In this document: in pieces, positions 1 through 10,288 of the stretch
Layout of the letters: every line of letters begins with the position of its first letter
Numbering within the stretch: the first letter of the stretch is position 1
Source: Parus major
Lineage: Eukaryota > Chordata > Aves > Passeriformes > Paridae
Length of the DNA stretch: 64,000 nt
Direction of reading: 5' to 3'
Assembly: GCF_001522545.3 (NCBI RefSeq)
Contig: NC_031776.1
Location: forward strand, 21,533,511 to 21,597,510
Translations under genes and position numbers: made by a program
The notes under the pieces: model-generated
The model's input: the letters and a program-made list of their open reading frames with translations, nothing else
What the model was told of the DNA's origin: nothing
The model's database searches: none

Positions 1-1834
1 TGCTAGTCGAGATAATACCTTCATATCAGGGTTGCTCAGGCCCACAGTCTTTAAGATGACCACTTGCACATGATAATACGGGACTGAGCACTGTGTAAGC
101 TAAAGGAATTCACAAGACTTCAACGCTCTTTGTTACAATTGAAGATTTTCCCAGCAGGGAGGTGAATCTGAGAGTGGCCCAAGGGCCTGGTTGTGGTGCA
201 GCTCAGCCCTGCCCCATGCACAGCAGAGGGCACCTGGGTTAAATGGACCTCTCCAGTGGGACACCCATGGCACTTTCCCAAACTATCAGGCAGTTCAGCT
301 TGCTAATTCAGCAGAAAGCTTCCCTACATTTTTTTTTCACCTCCTGCTTTATTTATTTATTTTTGTTTAATTAAAGTCATTTTCCACAGCTTTTTTGGGC
401 TGTTTCAGCTTTGTGCAGGGTCAGGCAAACACCAGACCAAGGAATTTGCAGTGGGAAGAGCAGAGAAGCAAGGAAAGGAGTAGTGAGACAGCCTCTTGCT
501 GGCAGTAGTGAACTGCTAAATTTGTTCAAGTGTCCAAACAGATGTGTCAGTTCCTGGAAAGATGAGCTGGTGCTTTGCTTCTGCCATCCTGCCTGCATTC
601 ATTCCATTTCCCCTTTTTCGAATTATTTTCTGAAGGAAACTAAAATGAAAGAAAGCAGCAGGGGATTTGAACTGAGCTCTGATCTCTCAGTGATGCTTGA
701 CTTATTGTGTGAGTGACTTACAGCATTTTCTGCCTTTTTTAAAGCAGTGACACACACTGAAAGTTGGAACAAAGCAGGGTGCTTCAGTTAGCTCAAGAAC
801 ACAACTTTTTCTAGCTTAGAAATTTCTAATTTTAAATGTTTTGTGAATGACAGGTAATAAATTAATTTACTATTTTAAGATGTTTGTTATCATTCCTCCT
901 CCTCTCTTAGTCATAAAGGGAACCAAGTTTAAAAACATTGTACCCTGTAGCAAAGCAACCACTTCATCTTGTAATCATGCAGAAACTTTACAGTGAGAAA
1001 TAATTAATGCAAACTGACAAGCAGGATCAAAACTGTAGCATTTTTTGAAGGACACTGGAAGCATTCACAAACATTAGCAAAGGCATTTCCCTCCTGAAAG
1101 AGAGTGAGTGAAGCAGCATCACAGACTGGGCTGGGGTGAGATGGTCTCTGTCTTCTGCTTTTTTTATCATGGAAGTCTCTCTCTCTGTCTTAAAGCTAAG
1201 AACCCTGCTTTTTCCTTTCATTGTTTTGGATGTTGCTGTGTTAATTCATCATCAAAAAGATTTGAGTTACAATGCAGAGAGGATTTCTGTTTAAGTGCCA
1301 CACTGATCTTCCCATGTTGGCTCATGGACATTAAAGATGAGCTCAAGAGGCTCCCATGTGCTTTGTTAGCCTATTGGCTGTATCACTTATTTGAGGCTAG
1401 GTCTTATGGTGTAAGCTGATTATGGAAATTATTAATAATAATAGCTCAATAAAGAGGTAATCTAATTTACATGCAAGGTATCTGGGGATAAAAACACTCT
1501 GCAGCCCACTGCTACTGGACATTTGGGATATGCCCAGATCCCAAGTGATTTCTTACTGACCAGTCAGTGGAATTAGCCTCATTCAGATTTGGGGGTTTTT
1601 TTAATACATTAAACTCAGTCATTCCTGTAATGAGTTTTGTAATAAAATTCCAGATATTGTTCTAGTAGTCATTGTCTTTTTCTTTTTTAAATTTTACAGT
1701 GCCTTCCTAAAACCAAGGAGTTTGCAATTTTTTAATGTGTTTGTAACGATAGTTCTGATTTTTTTTTAGGAGCTGCTCAGCTCTGATCAAGTTGCCTCTT
1801 TTAAAAATAAGTTCTTTATTTCTGTTTATAACAG
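1..1834 (+). other. PLA2R1: PLA2R1 intron (3' part)
   Basis: Non-coding sequence upstream of the first visible PLA2R1 exon. No stretch here resembles a CTLD exon (no WIGL, C-x-W or WSDG-type codons flanked by splice sites). It ends in the acceptor TTTATAACAG at 1825-1834. The short open frames inside (for example 411-716 and 1108-1419) have no recognisable family. The exon before it, the end of CTLD6, lies left of the window. Confidence 0.7.
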
Positions 1835-2073
1835 ACACATCCAGACATGTTATCAATGCATCTGATACGTATCCTGTGCCAGATACTTTAGAATATGGAA
1901 ACAGAATGTATAAACTAATAAGTGGGAATTTTACGTGGTCCTCAGCTTTGCAAGCCTGCATGGCAAACAGTGGGGAGCTGGTGAGCATTACAGACCAGTA
2001 CCAGCAGGCTTTCCTCACAGTCATCATCCATCGCCTGGGATACAGCCACTGGATCGGGCTCTTCTCCTCCGAC
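1835..2073 (+). CDS. PLA2R1: PLA2R1 exon: CTLD7, first part
   Basis: 239 bp, entered in phase 1 and left in phase 0. The acceptor is TTATAACAG and the donor GAC|GTACGT. It encodes the linker and the first CTLD7 half, with the landmarks DTLEYGNRMYKL, ELVSITDQYQQAF and HWIGLFSSD. The last two are near-identical in human PLA2R1. The open frame runs into the intron at both ends, so the exact borders rest on phase and splice consensus. Confidence 0.93.
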
Positions 2074-5000
2074 GTACGTACGAGACGCCCTGGCTGCGAA
2101 TGCGATGCTGCAAAGGGGATTTCCCAGTAACAAGATCGTGAGCTGTGTCATTGATTTGAAGTCATAGAAAGTTTGCATCTGGAAATGAAACCCTGGAAAA
2201 TTTGAGCTTTAAATTTACCTTATTTTGGTTTTTTGTAGTTTTGGGGTTTTTTTTTTTTATTTTTAAAATAATGTGTAAGTCCAGCGAGAGCCAGTTTGGT
2301 ACAACAACTACTGAAAATTAAAAGCCATAGAAAACTTTTAAAAACATTGGGGGAAAAAAATCTCTTGTAATGTTGACATTGAAATTTTGTTGTTTCATTT
2401 GTAGTAGCCCAATGGCCCAAATAACTGCTTGCTGAAAACAGAAAATAAGATGTAGTTTGTATTCTCCCAAAAGTGAGTTGGAAGGATCCTTGGCTCTGCC
2501 TTTTGTTGATCCTTGCTGGGCCTTTAGAAAATTAGGATACTCTGGTGAGGATGCCACCAAAAAAAGATTAACTTGTGTGGGGCTAAAGTGTATCAGAAAG
2601 ATAACCAAAATATGTTTTGGCAGAACGGGCTTAACTTTGAATGGTCAGATGGGACCAGATCTTTGTTTACCTTCTGGGAAGATGACGAGTCCCGGGCCTT
2701 TGGCAGCTGTGTTTACATTGATACTTCAGGGCACTGGAAAAGCGCAAATTGTGAACAATTTCTGCAAGGAGCAGTTTGCCATGTGCCACCTAGTAAGTCA
2801 GTCAAAGTTTATATTAAATCTTTGCATCTGCAAATGTGTGTGCTGACAGTGGAAATATGTGAAAGGAGGTTAATTGGTTTGAGGTTAAGCAATGTTAAGC
2901 AAGGCTGACTATTACTTAAAATGGAAGTATATTTCTCTGTGTTTCCTATTTGTGAAACCATTTTTTTTTCCAATAAAATATTGAAAGCAGGTCTGATCTG
3001 TAGGAGAATGGAAAGAGAACTTTCATAATAGAAAAGAAACAGGAAAATTACTTTCTCTCTTCAGTGAACACTATATTATCTGTGAAAAATGAGGCTTGCT
3101 AATCACCTAGCTTGAAGGGAAATAAATCCAGTTTGCTGAAATTAACTGTGGGACAGGAGAAGGGAAGCATTTAGAGCAAAGTAAAAAATTAATCATATCT
3201 TTGCTGATGAACACATCAAAGATTGTGGATTTTTTTTTTTGTAAAGGTTAAGAATATTTTTATGTATCCTAAAATATATTGTGTTTCCTGCAATGCTCTG
3301 TCAGTCACCTGGGCCTCAGTTAAATCCAGAATTCAGGTCTGGAATTGCATTGAGTGCCAGACTGCAGGGTCTTTTGGCAGCATCCATTTCTTCAAATAGT
3401 TCCCATTCAGCAGTGTTGATCACCTCCTCCCCTGATTAGCTCATATCCTCCTCTGCACATCACTGTCAGATTGTCCTGATCCTGCTGTTGTAATCCAGCA
3501 AGGTTTTTGGTCAGAAATAAAACCAGCTGTACTCATTTAATATAAATATATGCAACCGCTAGATTTTGACTTTGAAAAAATAGAGGCATAACACAATAAG
3601 ATGCTTATTAGCATTACTCCAAAACAGTGTGTGGAATGTTATATTTATGTGTATTTTGTTGTGCCAATAAAGCTGTGCTGTTACTTCTATCACAGAAAAG
3701 AAACTCAATTCCTATAAAGGCTTATGTTCAGAAAAAACTGTACCCTGGATCAAATTCAAAAACAGTTGCTACAGCTTTTCCACAGTTCTGCAGGGCATGA
3801 GTTTTGATACAGCATATGAGGTCTGCAAAAATCAAGGTAAGTGATTATTTTGTAGCTACCAAATGTCATTGTGATATCTTAAATCAATATTTATTTTCTG
3901 AAATGACTGAAATCATGGCATATGTTTTCTCTGCTTCAAGATAACAATAGTGGAACTCATAAGCCAACTATGAAATTGGAGGCAGCAGGCATCAAAAAAA
4001 TGTTCCTTTCCTTGTGAAAATACTGGTTTCTCCAATAAAACGTGAACATTTTTCTCTTAAAATTTATTCTAAAAAGTCATTTGAGAATAGTTTTGTATTT
4101 GCTTGAGCATTTTCACATTAATTACACATTTAAGAACTTAGAATGTATAACCAGACTTTTCAAGCTCTTCAAGTAAGATTTATAATGTTAACTTTTTTAA
4201 ATGCAATCTTACATTTTAATGCCATGGATTGCTTGAAAATTTGTTCTGTGTTTAATTTGAAGGATCAAATCTTCTGACTATTCAAGATGAAGATGAAAAT
4301 GCCTTCATTTTGGAGGAGTTACACAGTTTTGGTTATTCTGTGAAAATGGTTTGGTTGAACATTCTGCTCGTTACAGACAGTAAGTCTGGGGAAGAATAGA
4401 ACTGCATGCAAAATCTGGTTTGGGTTTTGGTTATTTCCCAAAAACTATTTCCAATAACCACTTTTCAAAACACTTTTATCTTTTGAGATTTTGTTCACTG
4501 ATTTGTGCCTGTTCATGATGTAGTAAAACCAGTGAGACTTTCTGCAATGGTTACCAGTGTTCTGAATAGTCAATATGCATGCATGCATGCATGTAAATGC
4601 CTTTTTTCCTTCTTAAAGATACACCACAGACTGTTTTCTGGGTTAACTATCTAAGATGGTTTTAAATCCTTCAAGAGAAAAAAAAAGTAATACAGTGGCC
4701 AAATGGACAAAATCCTGGTGTTCTGTAACACTGTATTTTCCATGTGAGGGTAAATCTAACAGAAACAGAAATATTTCTCAAAATTCTATTCCATTTTGTA
4801 ATAATTTTCAACTTCTGCCCATAGATGAGACAATCTCCTGGTTTGATGGTTCTCCATTTAATTATTCTAACTGGGGCATCAGAGAGCCTGAATTTGATCA
4901 TCTCAAAGGGAATTTCTGCATCAGCTTGAGAACCACAGATGGAGTCTGGCAATTATCTCCATGCAGAGAAAAAATGGGTTTTATATGTAAAATGGATGCA

Positions 5001-6131
5001 GGTATGTGCCTCTGTAAAAGAAGTCAATTCTGTCCTTACAACATTGTTTTACTTGTTCCAGGTTGCTTGCTCACATGGTATCAATTTTCATTTAATTAAT
5101 TCTGTCCCTTGGCATTGGAGAAAAAAATACCTCTAAAAGCCCCAGGCACCTGGGCTGAGCTCTGTTTGGGGAACCTGGGCAGCCACTGCCAAGTGAAGAA
5201 GCCTTCCTGTGCCATCAGGGTGACCTGCACAGCCCCAGCTGGGAGGGCAGGTCCAGCCTGGGAGAGCTGTGCAGGCACCACAGCAGTAGGAACACTGGTC
5301 TCTGAGAGAGCCCAAGTGTTTCCAGAGCCCAAACAAAACTCCTCAGCCACTGCTAGACCCACTAACCTAACTGTTCTGCCTCGGCAAGGGTTCTGCTCAT
5401 GAATTTGTACTTTAAAAAGTGGGTAAATACTGCTGCTCATCCTTGCACAAATGCCAATTAATATACTCCACCAAATTAAAGGGATTTTAAATAACGTACT
5501 AGGTTATGTTTAACTTGGCCAGTTGGAATAACATTGACATGAGTCAAATTAAACAAAGAACAGCCTATTCTTGTTGGTTTTAGGAAGATTGTCTTCTCAG
5601 TACCCATTTTAAAGTGAATATACATAATAACCTCTGTGAGTAATTTTGTGACTGTTCTGGGTTTATTTCAGATATTGAAATGACAGAATCCTCTGAAAAA
5701 GGTAAACTCTCTACTTTTTTTATAAGGAATAATACACATTTTGAGCTGATATTTTGTGAGATAATATTTTTCACTGTTAAACCTGTAACTTGAAATGTGT
5801 GACATTTGAGTAGTAATGTTTTCCTTAAAACAGCTACATGTTTATATTTAGTTAGAATTAGTTATAATTGTAGCTATGTTTCCTTAATAACAAATTCTGT
5901 TCTTCCCTTTCAGCATCATACAGTGGGCTTGTAGCTCTGGCTGTTCTTGTGACATTGGTGATGTTGGCTGCCATTTCCCTTTTCCTGTGGTGCCTGCACA
6001 AAGAGAATAACCAACTCTTCCGCAGGATACTGTGGGTCAGAAATGCCTATTTGCCACAGATTAATGCTGACAGTCCTACTCTGGAAGAAAGCATCCTCAT
6101 TTCTGACTTTGAGAGAAGTGAGAACAATTAA
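1835..6131 (+). CDS. PLA2R1: PLA2R1 / avian FcRY, 3' part (CTLD7, CTLD8, TM, tail)
   Basis: Secretory phospholipase A2 receptor 1, a type I endocytic receptor of the mannose-receptor family. In chicken the homologue is FcRY, the yolk-sac receptor that moves maternal IgY to the embryo; that role is known for the family, not shown here. Seven exons (1835-2073, 2624-2792, 3696-3836, 4263-4379, 4825-5001, 5672-5701, 5914-6131) join in one frame to about 362 residues plus a stop. Visible parts in order are CTLD7, CTLD8, a short stalk, a hydrophobic segment of about 21 residues (LVALAVLVTLVMLAAIS core) and a tail ending ILISDFERSENN. The C-terminus closely follows the human PLA2R1 tail (ILISDLEKSDQ), which separates it from LY75, MRC1 and MRC2. 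The N-terminal domains (CysR, FNII, CTLD1-6) lie left of the window. No frameshift or stop was seen in the exons. LY75 follows on the same strand about 22 kb away. Confidence 0.93.
2624..2792 (+). CDS. PLA2R1: PLA2R1 exon: CTLD7, second part
   Basis: 169 bp, phase 0 to 1. Acceptor TTTTGGCAG, donor A|GTAAGT. It encodes NGLNFEWSDGT, a FTFW stretch and the two closing cysteines of CTLD7 (SCVYID and GAVCHVPP). The matching LY75 CTLD7 exon (58985-59153) has the same length and phases, as expected of paralogues. Confidence 0.93.
3696..3836 (+). CDS. PLA2R1: PLA2R1 exon: CTLD7-8 linker and CTLD8 start
   Basis: 141 bp, phase 1 to 1. Acceptor TATCACAG, donor AAG|GTAAGT. It encodes a lysine-rich linker, then GLCSEKTVPWIKFKNSCYSF and the first CTLD8 helix ending EVCKNQ. 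Too short and too interrupted to stand out as an open frame; found from homology to human PLA2R1 and phase continuity. Confidence 0.92.
4263..4379 (+). CDS. PLA2R1: PLA2R1 exon: CTLD8, middle
   Basis: 117 bp, phase 1 to 1. Acceptor AATTTGAAG, donor A|GTAAGT. It encodes SNLLTIQDEDENAFILEEL and MVWLN. Human PLA2R1 has SNLLTIKDEAENAF at the same place. The acceptor has a purine-rich end but the junction restores the expected glycine codon. Confidence 0.92.
4573..4594. repeat. (ATGC)n short microsatellite
   Basis: About five tandem ATGC units in the PLA2R1 intron before the last CTLD8 exon. Alternating purine-pyrimidine sequence; likely polymorphic, with no function implied. Confidence 0.8.
4825..5001 (+). 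CDS. PLA2R1: PLA2R1 exon: CTLD8, last part
   Basis: 177 bp, phase 1 to 1. Acceptor TGCCCATAG, donor CAG|GTATGT. It encodes ETISWFDGSPFNYSNWG, then the closing cysteines in WQLSPC and GFICKMDA. If the following intron were kept, the frame would stay open until a TAA at 5097-5099 and give a product without a membrane segment. Confidence 0.93.
5672..5701 (+). CDS. PLA2R1: PLA2R1 micro-exon: juxtamembrane stalk
   Basis: 30 bp, phase 1 to 1. Acceptor TTTATTTCAG, donor AAAG|GTAAAC. It encodes about ten residues (IEMTESSEK) between CTLD8 and the membrane, in the position of the human stalk (DIHTAEALPEK). Symmetric phase means skipping would keep the frame. Confidence 0.85.
5914..6131 (+). CDS. PLA2R1: PLA2R1 last coding exon: transmembrane segment and tail
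   Basis: 218 coding bp, phase 1, acceptor TTCCCTTTCAG, stop TAA at 6129-6131. It encodes a hydrophobic membrane span followed by a basic cytoplasmic stretch (HKENNQLFRR). The tail keeps an acidic di-leucine type motif, EESILI (6084-6101), which has a human counterpart (EENILI). The tyrosine motif reads NAYL (6042-6053), where mammals have N-x-Y-Y. Confidence 0.95.
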
Positions 6132-6626
6132 TTAATCAGAAGCAGCAACTGGTCCTGTCTTCTGTGTGAAACTTCACAACCTACAGTGGTTTTCTCATTC
6201 TCAGGAGTCCCTCAAGTGCCCATACCCTGAGAAACCCTCATGACCGTCAGTATCAATGCAGCAGGAGCTCCCTGCCCTGGAGAGCATTTGTGCCAGGAAG
6301 AGGGGAGGATGCAAGACACAGCCAAGGAGAAATTTTCTTCTCTGGGACGAGCCAGGAGTTGGAATTACTCAGAGACCATAAACCTCCAGCCACTCACTTG
6401 GAGCAGTCATGTTTGAGGTCCCAGAGCAGAGGGCATTTTCATGCAGCTTTTTCCTTCGGGAATGTTTGAGCCTTTGTGTTTTGTTTTTATACTTTCCAAA
6501 ACCTGCTTATGAGCTGGCATTAAAATTTGGCTTTGAATTTAGGAACTCTGAAATATATTACAGGGATTATGGGGAAGACTTTTTGTTTGTTTGGTTTTTG
6601 TTTTGTTTTGTTTTTTCTTTTTTCTG

Positions 6627-6696
6627 GCAAAATGAACAGTTATTTTTTCTGCAAAATGAACAGTTATTTTTTCTGCAAAATGAACAGTTGTTTTTC
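6627..6696. repeat. 24-bp tandem repeat, about 2.9 copies
   Basis: Unit GCAAAATGAACAGTTATTTT plus TTCT. Copies are 6627-6650, 6651-6674 and a partial third from 6675. The first two are identical and the third has one A-to-G change near its end, so the expansion is recent. It lies in the PLA2R1 3' UTR. Because the unit is 8 codons long, it keeps accidental frames open. Confidence 0.9.
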
Positions 6697-6812
6697 AGAT
6701 AATAGATTATTGCCACATTGATTTCCAAGCTTGCAGGAAGATGAAGTCACTCTTGACTTGAGAGTGCCAGAATTTTGGTAGTTTGGCCTGTGATGCCTAG
6801 TTCATGTTATAA

Positions 6813-6818
6813 AATAAA
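6813..6818 (+). terminator. PLA2R1: AATAAA polyadenylation signal, proximal
   Basis: Canonical hexamer about 680 bp after the PLA2R1 stop codon, the first AATAAA downstream of it. An alternative AATAAA is at 8088-8093. Confidence 0.5.
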
Positions 6819-8087
6819 TTAGTCTAGAGATATAATGATTTATGGTCTTTTTCATCCTGAACTTATTATATTCATTTGAGATGCATCCTGCATCCTATTG
6901 AAGATTTAGCTATGTCATCTCTCACCTAGATTATTTCAGACATGAAATCCCATCAGCTTTATTAAAAACATTTTTGGGCAATATCTGTTTGAAGAAAAAA
7001 AAACCCTTTTATAAATCTTTCTGAAGGTATGGAGCAGATGGCTTTACTGTTCACCTGGAGTGTTGCTGGGAGCTGTATTCAGGGACACTATGCTGAGACC
7101 CTGCTCTCCAAAGCTAAGGGCTTTGTGGCTTTGGGGGAGCCACACTGCTGTTCCCAAAGAGTTCTAGTCCTCCAAGCCCATGTAGCAGATGCTTTCCCTT
7201 TCAGTGTTTGTACCAAGGTGCTAAGAAAGAAGATGAATTTTGCTGACCTGTTGCTCTGCAGGATGGCTGTGAAGGAGCCAGCTCTCTGCTGTCTCAGTTG
7301 CAGCAGCCCAGGACAGAAATGTTTACTGTCCCCGGGATTCCCACCACCCCAACCTGTCCTCCACCCATCTCTCCAAAAACACCTGGGAGCTTTTCAGGGA
7401 TTTTATTTTTTATTTTTATTGCACAGTGGAAAAACAAACGTTTACTGATGGTTACTTCACAGTAGATTTAGTGTAGTTTCCACCATCTCTAAAAGCTGCT
7501 GCAATGGGCTGCATTTGTTGTTTTGCTTCTCAGTTTCCTTGTTTTAAGGTGACTCATTCTAAAAATTTTGCAGGAGCCTTGAGATGAAGGTATGTTTCTC
7601 AGACTTAAGCAAGCAGCTAAGGCAAACTGAAATGTTTTCATACAATATTTTTGCACATGCACAGGAATGTATGACTGCCTTTTAGTCAGATTTCACATGG
7701 CCAAAAATTGTCTGTTCATGCCATAATTTTGTGTAGAGCTATTTTTAAAAATTATTTCGTTCATAGAATATTTCTGTGCTGGTTAACAGAACTGGTTAGC
7801 TCTTTTTGATGACTTTTAAAGTTGTAGCTATCACAAGTCTTAATCTGAAATTTTTATATCATATAAAATATAAATAGCTTTTCTCTGTACATTCTGCCTA
7901 CCAGTTTGACCCCATACATTAGTCTTCAGTAATATTTTTTAAGTTTTGGTTTAGTCCTCTATATTTATCTATTGGACTGTTTTTATTTGCAGTCCACTAT
8001 TAGAGTTTGTGGACTGCAACTTTTGAGTAAAATTGCCAGATAATCTGTTGTTTATATGTATTAACTGTGATAGCTTTTTACCACCAA

Positions 8088-8093
8088 AATAAA
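8088..8093 (+). terminator. PLA2R1: AATAAA polyadenylation signal, possible distal
   Basis: Canonical hexamer about 1.96 kb after the stop, followed by an A-rich stretch. It would give a long PLA2R1 3' UTR (6132 to about 8110), which is AT-rich and gene-free. A choice between the two sites needs transcript ends. Confidence 0.3.
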
Positions 8094-10207
8094 AGAAAAA
8101 AGAGCTTATGACCTCTTCTTTCCCCATGACTGTTTTACCTATAAAAACTACAGCTAGAGGAACTTAAATCAACAAACTCCATTCATCACATTCACTGAGA
8201 AATGTATAAATGTTGCTTTCTTACATTATAGCAAGCAGAATAGCATGCAGTGTGGTTTTTTTTGCAAGAGTAAGCTGTGTCATCCCTGAGGACATATATT
8301 TATCAGGCTACAATGCTGTTGATAGTTATACAGACTCTGTTAAGATTTTGATGTGGTTAATGAGGTTGCATTTTTTCACAAAACTGGACATAGATGTTTT
8401 ATCAATTTCCCTTGAGGTATGTTTTATTCCTAAAAAAGTACCTGAAGGGTAATTGCATAATCAGTAAACCTAACCTCAAAATAGTGATTGTTGATTAATG
8501 TTGATGAACTTGTGTTAAAGAAAAAAAAAAAGTTCAAGCAGTGTTTTTTTTCCTACTTTAAAATAGTTTTGAAGGAACAGATCTTTAGATATTTATTTTT
8601 AAATCTTTCATCATTTAACTTTTTGTAACTGCATATATTATTCACTCAAGAATGTAATCAATGATTGCTTTCCAGTCTTCCTTCTAGATTTTGTTATTAA
8701 TGGCTTTCAATCGTTTTCCCTTAATCAGAGGTCTCCTATACTATCCCTGATCAGAGTATGTGGTAACTGTGTTTTTACTGCTGACCTTGATGACATTGGT
8801 GAGAGTCACTGTATTATTTCAACTGGAAAATTAAAGTGTGACTAATAAGTGTCCATGCTGTAATTTTTCTTGAATCTTTCCCCAGCTCTACTAAAAAGAG
8901 AGGCTCTACTGTCTCATAAGAGCAGTGCTTTGCACTGGCTCATGCTATGTGATGGCTCCAGCCCTTTCAGGCTGTGTGACTGGACCTCACCTGGGCACTG
9001 CTCCTGATCTCCACACACAGAGTGGCCTGAGCATTTCCCAGGGCACGGATGAGGATGCCCCAGAACATGAGTGCAAGAGGTGCTGGAAGGAGGTGGGAGC
9101 CAGAGCGCTAACAGTAAGCATGGTGGATGGAATCATGGCATTAATTTACAGATACTCTCCCAGCCTACTGCCTATTCCCTGCAGTAGTGAGCTGAGGCCA
9201 CCAGGAATGAGTGATGGGCTGGAGGAATTTTCCTGCTGAACTGTGGAGGGTGTGTTGTGTGGGAGCCTATTTGTAGCTGCCACAAGTGAGGTAGAGATGT
9301 ATGGACTGCAGCACAGCAGCTTCCATGGATAACACTGACATGCTTGTGTGTTCAAGGACTGGGTTCAACAGGGCCTGTATGGGTGAGTTAATGTGGCTTT
9401 TTGCCATGTTAGCTTCTTTCAATGTTCCTGCCCAAAGAGAAATGTTAAATCTTTTCATACCAATCTTTCTTGGGTGATGGAAGGGTATCCCCACCAGAGG
9501 CAGGTACATTCGGTACAAGCTTTGTCTGCCAGATAATGGGGTTTGTCAAAACTCCATCTTGCTTGTCTTTGCAGATGCCATTCCAGAAGAAAATTTACCT
9601 CCTGGTCCCTTTAGCAATCCTTGCAGCAGGTCTCTGAGGAAAAGAGACGTTCAATGCAGCTGGTGGACACAAATCTGTGACAGGAACATTTGTATGCTGG
9701 AGATGCCCAGCATGACACAGCAAAGGGTTGTTGTGGCACAGGGTTTTAAGTGGGCAGCATGACTCCTCAGCAATGTCCTTTCTGGCTGTGCCTCTCCCGG
9801 GCACTGCCCTTCCTTGTGCATGGATCCTCCTCCCTTCTGCTCACACACACTTCTGCAGCTGGGGTGGGATGAAGGAGCCATGGGCTGGTTGAAATCTGTG
9901 CTGTACAGTCCAGAGGGACCACAGTGAGAAAACAGGGGTTTGCAGGCTCTGTGACACTTGTCCACCTCTGGTTCCCAAAGCACCATTGCACAAATTCCCA
10001 TTTAATTTAACCCTCTGCTTTGTTTCTTTCATCATGTTACCCCTCCCTCCCTCAGTGTAGGAACAGGCATCCTCAGTCTCTTGTAATAATAAACCCACTG
10101 TAATGAAAACCATGGCATACACTTCCTCCAGAATTTCCCTCCAGGGAATTTACTTGGTTAAAAGCTAAATTGCACACATTCAGCAACTGGGCTCTAAATC
10201 CTCAGCT

Positions 10208-10288
10208 AAAAAAAAACCAAACCAACCAAACAAACAAACAAACAACAAAAAAAGAAAACCAACAAAAACCAAATCCACAAAAAAAAAG
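10208..10288. repeat. A/C-rich low-complexity, (CAAA)n-like
   Basis: Imperfect run of AAAC, CAAA and poly-A units with almost no G or T. A simple repeat in intergenic DNA. Confidence 0.85.

Larger units (their letters stand above)
6132..6840 (+). other. PLA2R1: PLA2R1 3' UTR (proximal form)
   Basis: Follows the stop codon without an open frame that looks like protein. An AATAAA at 6813-6818 would place cleavage near 6830-6850, with a T-rich stretch after it. The UTR contains TG/T-rich runs and the 24-bp tandem repeat at 6627-6696. Its true end is inferred only. Confidence 0.55.

Noticed and set aside
6409..6721. Two overlapping frames with repeating MNSYFFCK or QNEQLFFL
   Set aside because: These are made by the 24-bp tandem repeat (8 codons per unit) in the 3' UTR, not a coding gene.
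7029..7448. 139-codon open frame after PLA2R1
   Set aside because: No family resemblance, and it lies within the possible distal 3' UTR. Length is compatible with chance in GC-richer DNA.
9559..9762. Small cysteine-containing frame with an RKR site after a good acceptor-like CTTTGCAG
   Set aside because: The spacing C-x5-C-x4-C fits no peptide hormone or toxin family I know. It has no signal peptide in frame and no upstream exon; likely chance.
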